Under the pieces are notes generated by a model. It had not been told where the DNA came from and made no database searches. It worked only from the letters and a program-made list of their open reading frames with translations. Shown piece by piece: positions 35,464 through 42,166 of a DNA stretch of 42,166 nucleotides (positions within the stretch are counted from its first letter, which is position 1; each line of letters opens with the position of its first letter). This DNA is from Halieaceae bacterium UBA4452 (GTDB lineage Bacteria > Pseudomonadota > Gammaproteobacteria > Pseudomonadales > Halieaceae). The position numbers and the translations under genes were made by a program. The DNA is taken from assembly GCA_002389505.1 (NCBI GenBank), contig DGPA01000007.1:1-42166 (forward strand). The letters are read 5' to 3'.

Positions 35464-37541
35464 GCGAGGGAGCCAATAACAAGCGCAGCGACGCTGGGAA
35501 CCAGGCCATTCCGGCGAGCCCGTTTGAGCCCCTGAGCCAATCCAAGCCTGCTGCTGCACGCCTCTCCTGGCCAAAAATAGGGGTGGCCTTGGCGGTCGCA
35601 GTGCTGCTGGGTTGCTTGCTTTTTCTGCTGACCGCGCGCTCTGTCGAGATTGCTGTGGACGCCATAGGCGAGCCTACGATTACTATCGATGGCTTTACTA
35701 TTTCCTTGGGTGAGCGACAGCTGATCCTCCCCGGACAGTACCCCATGACGGTCACTGTGCCGGGCTACCGGCCCTGGCAACAGACGATTGAAGTAACCGA
35801 TGATGACGCTCAGCGCATTGCCGTCAATCCCGCCATCTTGCCCGGGAAGGTCAGCGTGCAAAGCTTGCCGACAGGCGCTACGGTCAGCCTCGACGATACG
35901 TTGTTGGGCGTCACACCCATCGATGAATGGGGCGTAGCGGCGGGCAGCTATCGGCTGCGAGTGACTGCGCCTCGGTACCAGGCCTATGAAGCCTCCATTG
36001 ACATCACTGGTCGCGGAATTCGTCAAACCTTTGCGCCACAACTCAATCCGGATTGGGCCGCCATAACGGTACGCAGCGAGCCTGAGGACGCGCAGATTTT
36101 CATCGACGGTGACCCGGCGGGCCGCACAAATTCGACCGTCGACCTCGCTAGTGGTGACCGTCAACTCACACTGCGACGGGCGGGTTATCAGGATCATGCG
36201 CTGACCATTGCAGTACGTGCCAGCATTCCTCAGACCCTTGAGACGATCACCTTAATACCCGCTGACGGCGTCCTGTCGCTGAGCTCAACGCCCACCGGTG
36301 CCATTGTTAGCCTCGACGGTGAATTCACCGGGCGAACACCACTCACGCTGGAATTATCGCCCGAGGAAGCACACGTTATCCAGCTCTCGAAGGTCGGCTA
36401 TGCTCGCAAAACTATCTCGCTAACGCTGGAAAAAGGCGCGCTGAAGGAGCGGCAAGTGACCCTGATTCCGCAATTGGGGGAAGTGATTATCCGCGTCGAT
36501 CCCCCTGACGCAGAGGTACGGGTGAACGGCAAGCTGGCCGGCGTAGGGAACCGAACACTGACCTTGCCCGCCTTCGAGCACCGGCTCGAGATTGGCAAAC
36601 CCGGCTATGTCCGGGAGCGGCGACGGGTGACACCCCGACCCGGATTAGAGCAACTCCTTGACGTAACGCTGCTCACTGACGCCCAAGCCCGTAAAGCCGC
36701 CCTTCAGGAAAAAATCACCAATGCCCTGGGTCAAACATTAGTATTAATCGATCCACTCGCTGAGCCTACCAACCCCTTTTCCATGGGTACCGACCGTCGT
36801 CAACCGGGTCGTCGCTCTAATGAAGTCGAACACACCGTTCGTCTGGAGCGGGCGTTCTATCTCGCCACCACCGAAACCACTAACGCCCAGTTCCGATTAT
36901 TTCTTGAAAGTCATGACAGCGGGCAGATCGAGGGCAATAGCCTCAACCGAGAGCGTCAGCCGGTGACTCAAATCAGCTGGCAACAAGCGGCGCGTTTCTG
37001 CAATTGGCTCAGTAAACGGGAAGGCTTAGCGCCTTTTTATCGGGATAATGAGGGCATTATGAAAGGCTACAACGGCTCCAGCACGGGCTATCGCTTGCCA
37101 ACCGAGGCCGAGTGGTCCTATGCTGCCCGGGTCGAGGGCGAGCGCTATCGCCGCTTTGCCTGGGGCAATGACTTTCCACCGACCAGCGCCGTCGTCAACG
37201 TAGCGGACAACACCTCAGCATTGGTCACGGGCCGAATACTAAACGGCTACGCGGACGGGTATATTGTCAGCGCACCGGTCGGCAGTTTTCCTGAAAATCA
37301 CCGGGGTCTATTCGATATGGGGGGCAATGTTGCCGAATGGGTACACGATGTCTATGTCATCCCCTCAGCCAATGCCGACATAGTTACCGACCCACTGGGC
37401 GGGCAGAACGGTGACAATTACACGGTTCGTGGTGCCAGCTGGGCCTTGAGCCGTCTGTCGGAATTACGCCTGACGTATCGGGATTACGGTGCCCGTGGTC
37501 GTGACGACCTGGGCTTTAGGATTGCTCGCTATGCCGAATAA
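35460..37541 (+). CDS. Membrane-anchored PEGA-repeat protein with FGE/SUMF1-fold domain
   Basis: The 693-residue protein has one N-terminal transmembrane helix (about 37-58). Five PEGA-type beta repeats begin near residues 61, 130, 202, 270 and 342 (e.g. VSVQSLPTGATVSLDDTLLG, LSSTPTGAIVSLDGEFTG). A formylglycine-generating-enzyme/C-type-lectin-like domain occupies about 421-693, with ETTNAQFRLFLES, RLPTEAEWSYAAR, FDMGGNVAEWVHD and VRGASWALS...LGFRIAR. The paired active-site Cys of true FGE enzymes are missing (the RG(G/A)SW element lacks following Cys), so it is likely a binding or structural domain. GGAGG lies six bases before the GTG start, which overlaps the previous stop. Signal-anchor topology puts the repeats in the periplasm. 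Confidence 0.85.
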   Translation: MSEGANNKRSDAGNQAIPASPFEPLSQSKPAAARLSWPKIGVALAVAVLLGCLLFLLTARSVEIAVDAIGEPTITIDGFTISLGERQLILPGQYPMTVTVPGYRPWQQTIEVTDDDAQRIAVNPAILPGKVSVQSLPTGATVSLDDTLLGVTPIDEWGVAAGSYRLRVTAPRYQAYEASIDITGRGIRQTFAPQLNPDWAAITVRSEPEDAQIFIDGDPAGRTNSTVDLASGDRQLTLRRAGYQDHALTIAVRASIPQTLETITLIPADGVLSLSSTPTGAIVSLDGEFTGRTPLTLELSPEEAHVIQLSKVGYARKTISLTLEKGALKERQVTLIPQLGEVIIRVDPPDAEVRVNGKLAGVGNRTLTLPAFEHRLEIGKPGYVRERRRVTPRPGLEQLLDVTLLTDAQARKAALQEKITNALGQTLVLIDPLAEPTNPFSMGTDRRQPGRRSNEVEHTVRLERAFYLATTETTNAQFRLFLESHDSGQIEGNSLNRERQPVTQISWQQAARFCNWLSKREGLAPFYRDNEGIMKGYNGSSTGYRLPTEAEWSYAARVEGERYRRFAWGNDFPPTSAVVNVADNTSALVTGRILNGYADGYIVSAPVGSFPENHRGLFDMGGNVAEWVHDVYVIPSANADIVTDPLGGQNGDNYTVRGASWALSRLSELRLTYRDYGARGRDDLGFRIARYAE

Positions 37542-37938
37542 ATTACTGCAGCCATTGGCGTCGATCACCGAGGATAGCGAACATTGCCGCTGCGCCTATC
37601 GACGGGTCATGGCCTACGCCTTGGTGGCTGTGGTGGGAGTCACTGTAATCGTCAGTCATCCCGTCGTCGCGCAGAGTGCCGATAAACCCGTGTCGGTGAG
37701 CGAACCACCCTCAGACGCCAGCCCAGCTGGGCAGGACAATGCGGCGCTCAGCAGCACGAGCGCGGCGGAAACCGATAGCCAACGCTCAAATCCAGTGCAA
37801 AGTCCGTTACCATTACCCGTCGACGGGGCCGAAACCACCGGCAGTGACCAGCCGGTCAACGGCACATTGACCGATAACTATGAACCCTCGGAGCGCATCT
37901 CAGAAGATAGCTCTGTGTCTTTTCCCGTGGATATCTGA
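37531..37938 (+). CDS. Small secreted Ser/Pro-rich protein of the envelope cluster
   Basis: The protein is 135 residues from ATG 37531, which overlaps the end of the FGE-fold gene by 11 bp. Frames open to 37489 give a longer but poorer start, and ATG 37609 would give a signal peptide without its basic residues. A basic segment CRCAYRRV is followed by a hydrophobic signal-type helix ending PVVAQS, then an acidic Ser/Thr/Pro-rich tail. No domain is recognised. Confidence 0.6.
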   Translation: MPNKLLQPLASITEDSEHCRCAYRRVMAYALVAVVGVTVIVSHPVVAQSADKPVSVSEPPSDASPAGQDNAALSSTSAAETDSQRSNPVQSPLPLPVDGAETTGSDQPVNGTLTDNYEPSERISEDSSVSFPVDI

Positions 37939-37953
37939 GGACAGGAATCATTT

Positions 37954-38757
37954 ATGAATGTGCGAATGAATAATGAGTTTCTCTACCAGATATTTGCCCT
38001 TCTCATCGCGATTATCCTAGTCCATGGCCTCTACGTGGGTTTAATTCGACCTGCAGCTGACGCCCAACTAGCCGCACAAGCACTGCAACAGGCCGCCGGT
38101 GAGGCCATGGCTAGCCAGCGCACTCTGGTCATTGTCATTCGTGATTTTGAACAAGAAGCCTGTTTTATTTTGCTCCTGTGGGCGCTGGCCATTATGGGTT
38201 TTAAGGCCCGGCGTACCGTTGACGAACACCGGATGCTCGAGCGTCAGCTCATCGCTGTGCCTACGGGCACCAGCGTGTTGCCCCAAGACGCCCGAGAGTA
38301 CTCGCGCAATCTGGAAGCTCTCCCCGATCAAGAACAAGATTATTTATTGCCCCGGGCGCTGATGAACGGGCTACAGCGCTTCGCCACCACCCAGTCGATA
38401 CCCGCTGCCTCTGAGTCAGTTCGCGAGCAATGTGACATTGAAGCTGATCGCCTCGACTCCGAGCTGTCTATGGTGCGCTACATTTCCTGGGCAATACCCT
38501 CTATTGGTTTTATCGGCACGGTGCGCGGTATCGGCGACGCACTCGGACAAGCCTACAAGGCCGTTGAGGGAGATATTTCTGGCGTGACCGTCAGTCTGGG
38601 CGTGGCCTTCAACAGCACATTTGTTGCCTTGGTACTGAGTATTGTCATTATGTTCGCGCTCCACCAGCTTCAACTCTCCCAAGAGCGATTGGTGTTGAGC
38701 ACGCAACGTTACGTCGATCGCAAATTGCTTCGCCACCTGGCGGTACCCAGACAATGA
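37954..38757 (+). CDS. MotA/TolQ/ExbB-family proton channel subunit
   Basis: The 267-residue protein has about four membrane helices (around 7-32, 66-86, 170-190 and 208-234). The last two carry the family signature: YISWAIPSIGFIGTVRGIGDALG, split by residue 190, and VTVSLGVAFNSTFVALVLSI, whose polar Thr/Ser lie where TolQ/ExbB have their channel Thr. A cytoplasmic loop of about 80 residues (about 90-168) is as in TolQ. Family members form pentamers around two ExbD/TolR/MotB-type helices and conduct protons. No ExbD/TolR/MotB gene is nearby; the VWA proteins downstream may take this place. Its stop overlaps the next ATG (ATGA). Confidence 0.88.
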   Translation: MNVRMNNEFLYQIFALLIAIILVHGLYVGLIRPAADAQLAAQALQQAAGEAMASQRTLVIVIRDFEQEACFILLLWALAIMGFKARRTVDEHRMLERQLIAVPTGTSVLPQDAREYSRNLEALPDQEQDYLLPRALMNGLQRFATTQSIPAASESVREQCDIEADRLDSELSMVRYISWAIPSIGFIGTVRGIGDALGQAYKAVEGDISGVTVSLGVAFNSTFVALVLSIVIMFALHQLQLSQERLVLSTQRYVDRKLLRHLAVPRQ

Positions 38758-40037
38758 TAGCGGTGGTCGATATCAATGACGTTGCTCTGCGTTTGTGGTG
38801 TGAGAACGAGTGCCTGCACTCCCCTGGCTATGCTTTCTATGACGGCGACCAGTATCACTTTGGCACGTCGGCCATGGCAACACGCCGGCGGACACCAAAA
38901 TCCGTAAATACGCGCTACTGGTCGCAGTTAAATACCCAGCCGTTATCCTCAGCTTTGGGGCCGGCTCGGCATGCCGGCGATCTTGTGCACAGCCACCTCA
39001 CCCAGCTGCACACGCTAGCCGGGCAACCTACAGAACTGGTGATGTGTACGCCCGGCAGTATGACTCGAGATCAACACTCGTTACTGCTCGGTATTGCTGA
39101 ACACCTACCTTTCGACGTGCGGGGCTTGATTCACCGGACGGCGCTGTTGGCTGGCGCCAGCGCGCTAACCAGAGGCTGCCACATCGAACTCCAACTTCAC
39201 CAGACCCTCGTCACTGCCTTTGAGCTACAGGACAATGGTATTCAGGCGCTGGACTCTCAAGCGCTGGCGGGACACGGGCTACTGGCCATTCAAGATCGCC
39301 TGGCCTCTACCATTGCCGAGTTGTTCGTGGTCCAGACCCGCTTCGACCCCTTGCGCAGCGCAGACACCGAGCAAACGCTGTACGATGCGCTACCCTCGCT
39401 ACTGACTGACCTTACGGTCCAGAGCGAGGCACACATCACCATTAACGATTACAGCGTGCGGGTCACCGGCGATGATTTAGCGGCCATGGGTCAAGCATTC
39501 GCCGCGCAGCTTGACCCACTGCTACGCAGCGATTGGCCGGCGTTGCTTGATGATTCGCTCTTGCCGCTTCCAGGCTTTGAGTTACCGCGAGCCGTTTACA
39601 CTATCAGTGGCGATGCTATGGCCAGTGTGATCAGCGAGCGAGTAGTCTCGTACCTGCAGACCCCCGACGAACTGACTTTGCGTCGACACGTGGCCCCAGT
39701 CGCGCATTCCTACGCTAGCGGCCCTGTCGTTGAGCCGACATCTGGACCGCGTAGCGATGACGGCGACCGAGGCGGTGACCTCGCCACTCCTATCGGGACA
39801 TCCAGACCGACCCATCTTTTGCAGGGCATGCATGCCCGGCCGTTACACCACGGCGTGGCACTCAGCGGGGACACAAGGTTACATCTCGACGGCCATGGGG
39901 TGACGCTGACAGGCACCATCGACGCGGATCTACGCATCAACAACTCAGCGGCCCAATTAGGCCAAACCTTGGTGTCCGGAGATACGGTCACTGACGGCGC
40001 GGGGCTTCGGGCACAACTCATTATCGTCGAGAACTAA
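38754..40037 (+). CDS. Actin/Hsp70-fold-like cytoplasmic protein with beta-rich (FHA-like?) C terminus
   Basis: This 427-residue protein has no signal or membrane helix. The N terminus (IAVVDINDVALRLW, then YHFGTSAMATRRR) and the mid segments (LIHRTALLAGASAL; CHIELQLHQTLVTAFEL) resemble the phosphate-1, adenosine-lid and phosphate-2 strands of ASKHA (Hsp70/actin) proteins. The DxGT-type motifs are degenerate, so ATPase activity is uncertain. A low-complexity linker (about 325-350) leads to a C-terminal beta domain (DADLRINNSAAQLGQTLVSG, then LRAQLIIVEN) that looks somewhat FHA-like. It is coupled to the channel gene and precedes the VWA genes by one base. A cytoplasmic regulator or assembly ATPase of the channel is inference. 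Confidence 0.6.
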   Translation: MIAVVDINDVALRLWCENECLHSPGYAFYDGDQYHFGTSAMATRRRTPKSVNTRYWSQLNTQPLSSALGPARHAGDLVHSHLTQLHTLAGQPTELVMCTPGSMTRDQHSLLLGIAEHLPFDVRGLIHRTALLAGASALTRGCHIELQLHQTLVTAFELQDNGIQALDSQALAGHGLLAIQDRLASTIAELFVVQTRFDPLRSADTEQTLYDALPSLLTDLTVQSEAHITINDYSVRVTGDDLAAMGQAFAAQLDPLLRSDWPALLDDSLLPLPGFELPRAVYTISGDAMASVISERVVSYLQTPDELTLRRHVAPVAHSYASGPVVEPTSGPRSDDGDRGGDLATPIGTSRPTHLLQGMHARPLHHGVALSGDTRLHLDGHGVTLTGTIDADLRINNSAAQLGQTLVSGDTVTDGAGLRAQLIIVEN

Positions 40038-40038
40038 C

Positions 40039-41130
40039 ATGGCAAGGCGCAAGCGCCAAACATCCACCTTCAACCTGAGCTTTCTGGACATCATGTCCTG
40101 CGGCTTCGGCGCAGTGGTGTTGGTTTTTTTGATCATCGATCATGCTATGGATGTTGAAATAACCACCTTCAATGCTGACGTCTTTTCTGAGATTAACTTA
40201 CTCGAGGAAGATATTCGCGAGGGTGAAGCGGGCTTGGTGCAGTTGCGCAATGCCCTCACCTCCACCGATCTGGCTATTGTTGATGCGCAAGGACTGGCCA
40301 CGCGCGTCACTGAAGAACTCGATCGTTTCCAAAGCCTGATCGCGTCCCTCGAAGAGGAGGGATTGACTGACAGCACCGATATAGAGCGACTCAAGGCGGA
40401 GCTCAATCGCCTTGAAGAGCGCGTGACGCAATTGCGTCAGGCCTCCGAAGCGCAAGCAGGGCGCAGTGCTCGCGAGTTTACTGGCGACGGCAATCGCCAA
40501 TACTTGACAGGGTTAAACCTCGGCGGTGAGCGGATTGTGATTTTGCTGGATGTATCGTCGAGTATGTTGGCCGATAAGCTCATTAATGTCATTCGACTGC
40601 GTAACATGGACGAGCAATTGCAGCGAAACGCAGAAAAATGGGTGCGAGCCCTCGATACCGTTGACTGGCTAACCGCCCAGCTCCCTGTTAACGCACAATA
40701 TCAACTCATTGCTTTTAATGACCAAGCCGCTCCAGTACTGGCAAATTCGGCGGGTACGTGGTTGGACGTGGCTGACACCCAAACGTTAGAAGCGGCCACA
40801 CAAGCACTGCGTGAACTAGTACCCAATCGCGGCACTAGCTTAGTTAACGCCTTCGACGCGCTCGACACATTACCCGATCGACCCGACAATATTTTTCTCA
40901 TTACCGATGGTTTACCCACCCAGGGGGCTGAACCTCCTCGAGGCACGACCGTCACGGGCAGACAGCGTTTAGAGCACTATCGGCGAGCGCTTCAACAACT
41001 GCCCAAGGGCGTGCCGGTCAATATTATTTTAGCGCCCATGGAAGGTGATCCCCTGGCCGCCTCCGAATTTTGGCAGCTCGCCCAGGTGAGCGGTGGATCG
41101 TTCATGTCCCCCGCTCGTGACTGGCCCTAA
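40039..41130 (+). CDS. Membrane-anchored VWA protein with ExbD-like N-terminal helix (copy 1)
   Basis: The 363-residue protein starts MARRKRQ (basic, cytoplasmic), then FNLSFLDIMSCGFGAVVLVF (one membrane helix, about 11-34) with Asp17. A coiled coil (about 50-145) follows, then a von Willebrand factor A domain (about 165-363) with MIDAS DVSSSM starting at Asp171 and the LITDGLPTQG segment. The domain should lie in the periplasm. Compared with ExbD (INVTPFIDVML) the helix keeps the N-x-(T/S)-F-x-D-(V/I) pattern, and Asp17 aligns with the proton-carrying Asp. No OmpA or TolR peptidoglycan-binding domain follows. The MIDAS is intact, so Mg-dependent ligand binding is likely. Separated by 11 bp from its paralogue. 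Confidence 0.85.
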   Translation: MARRKRQTSTFNLSFLDIMSCGFGAVVLVFLIIDHAMDVEITTFNADVFSEINLLEEDIREGEAGLVQLRNALTSTDLAIVDAQGLATRVTEELDRFQSLIASLEEEGLTDSTDIERLKAELNRLEERVTQLRQASEAQAGRSAREFTGDGNRQYLTGLNLGGERIVILLDVSSSMLADKLINVIRLRNMDEQLQRNAEKWVRALDTVDWLTAQLPVNAQYQLIAFNDQAAPVLANSAGTWLDVADTQTLEAATQALRELVPNRGTSLVNAFDALDTLPDRPDNIFLITDGLPTQGAEPPRGTTVTGRQRLEHYRRALQQLPKGVPVNIILAPMEGDPLAASEFWQLAQVSGGSFMSPARDWP

Positions 41131-41141
41131 GGAGCAAGACC

Positions 41142-42140
41142 ATGCGTCAACGACGAGCGTCGCCTGAATTCTCCATATCGTTTCTCGATGTTATCTGCTG
41201 CGGGTTTGGTGCGGTCATCCTATTGCTTATGATCACCAAAACCGTTCAACCACAAATTCTTGAGCGATCGACCGTGCAAGCCGATGGTCGCGTGGCAGAT
41301 CTGACCGAGCAGCTGTTTGAGATACGCGGCGAGACCACCGTCCTCAATCGTGATCTCAAAGCCAAACAAGAGCAGGTATCTACCTATGAGGCGCGTATCG
41401 CCATTTTGCAAGGCGCGCTGGCAAAAACCCGCTCGCGTTACGACAGCCTCGAGACCACCCGCAACCGCAACAGTATTATTGAACAAGAGCTGGCCATAGC
41501 ACGACAAACGCTCAGCGAGGAGGAGCGACGGTTGCTGGGCGATAATGCTCAACGGAAAAATCGACTCATCGGGGGCATCCCCGTCGACAGTGAATACATT
41601 ATTTTTATCATCGATACCTCAGGCTCCATGTTTTCCTACGCATGGGATCGAATGCTCCAAGAAATGGAAGCCACCCTCAATATCTACCCGGAAGTCAAAG
41701 GTATTCAAGTCCTCAACGACATGGGTAACTATTTATTCAGTCGCTACCGCGGCGAATGGATTCCCGACACCCCCGCTCGCCGGGCGCTGATATTGCGCAA
41801 CTTGGCTAACTGGAACGTTTTTTCCAACAGTTCCCCGGTTGAGGGCATCACCGCTGCGGTGCGCACTTTCTACGATCCCGGCAAGAAAATATCCATTTAT
41901 GTGTTTGGCGACGAATTTACCGGTGAATCCATTCAATCGGTGGTGAGTACAGTGGATCGACTGAATTCCGAGAACTTTGACGGTGAGCGACGAGTGCGCA
42001 TCCATGGGGTGGGCTTTCCCGTACAATTCATTAGACCACCCCAGTTGCAGGTAACGGGGATAAGATTTGCTACACTGATGCGGGAATTGACTTATAAAAA
42101 CGGCGGAACGTTCGTTGGACTCAATAGCTTTACACGCTAA
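41142..42140 (+). CDS. Membrane-anchored VWA protein with ExbD-like N-terminal helix (copy 2)
   Basis: The 332-residue protein has the same layout as copy 1. A basic start MRQRRASPE is followed by FSISFLDVICCGFGAVILLL (membrane helix, Asp16), a coiled coil (about 45-130) and a VWA domain with MIDAS DTSGSM starting at Asp158. The two copies share SFLDxxxCGFGAVxL but little of the rest, so they are old duplicates. AAGGAG lies eight bases before the ATG. The stop is at 42140, 26 bases before the window ends, so whether the cluster continues is unknown. Confidence 0.85.
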   Translation: MRQRRASPEFSISFLDVICCGFGAVILLLMITKTVQPQILERSTVQADGRVADLTEQLFEIRGETTVLNRDLKAKQEQVSTYEARIAILQGALAKTRSRYDSLETTRNRNSIIEQELAIARQTLSEEERRLLGDNAQRKNRLIGGIPVDSEYIIFIIDTSGSMFSYAWDRMLQEMEATLNIYPEVKGIQVLNDMGNYLFSRYRGEWIPDTPARRALILRNLANWNVFSNSSPVEGITAAVRTFYDPGKKISIYVFGDEFTGESIQSVVSTVDRLNSENFDGERRVRIHGVGFPVQFIRPPQLQVTGIRFATLMRELTYKNGGTFVGLNSFTR

Positions 42141-42166
42141 AAAATTACGCCAAGGACTGGCTAGCA

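Noticed and set aside
30058..42140. Zorya-type defence system
   Set aside because: A MotA-like channel is present but no ZorB-like OmpA protein, helicase or nuclease is found.

Overview
The window reads as chromosomal DNA of a marine-type gammaproteobacterium. The best guess is Cellvibrionales/Halieaceae (OM60/NOR5 relatives), but this is inferred, not proven. The evidence is the queG, orn-rsgA-psd, RNase II, asnS and cinA housekeeping genes, a large TonB-dependent receptor, a CYP153-type P450, and a lipoprotein with a polyserine linker of the kind known from Saccharophagus and Teredinibacter. All genes are intact except queG, which is cut by the left edge. No tRNA, rRNA, insertion sequence, phage gene or CRISPR array was seen.

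Layout. (1) 1-147: 3' end of queG. (2) 254-5810, minus strand: a comparatively AT-rich surface-polymer operon containing an LTA-synthase/sulfatase-superfamily membrane enzyme, a tiny YIDPGSGS membrane protein, a methyltransferase, a CDP-glycerol glycerophosphotransferase-like protein and a divergent YidC/Oxa1 insertase. (3) 5886-7136, minus: an SMR efflux protein and a GhrA-like reductase, abutting, behind a good sigma-70 promoter. (4) 7404-10991: an aspartyl/asparaginyl beta-hydroxylase-like protein converging on two translationally coupled sulfotransferases. (5) 11060-17217: a TonB-dependent receptor divergent from a CYP153-like P450 and an SdsA-type alkyl sulfatase, suggesting use of aliphatic compounds. 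(6) 17247-29906: mostly housekeeping genes (orn, rsgA, psd, PIN-PhoH ATPase, rnb, asnS, cinA, pdxH, ggt, acyl-CoA thioesterase). In E. coli queG and orn converge next to each other; here about 17 kb of accessory genes lies between them.

(7) 30058-42140, plus: ten tightly packed genes that I do not recognise as a named system. They encode a secreted TPR/TonB-C protein, a polyserine lipoprotein, a second lipoprotein, a membrane-anchored TPR protein, a membrane-anchored PEGA-repeat/FGE-fold protein, a small secreted protein, a MotA/TolQ/ExbB-type proton channel, an actin/Hsp70-fold-like cytoplasmic protein and two membrane-anchored von Willebrand A proteins. Several starts overlap the preceding stop (ATGA/GTGA). 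The two VWA proteins carry an N-terminal membrane segment with the pattern SFLDxxxCGFGA. Its Asp falls where ExbD/TolR have their proton-carrying Asp, and no ordinary ExbD/TolR/MotB gene is present. My main hypothesis is a proton-motive-force-driven envelope machine in which VWA proteins replace ExbD/TolR as the channel partner and act on periplasmic and lipoprotein clients. The cluster may continue past the right edge.
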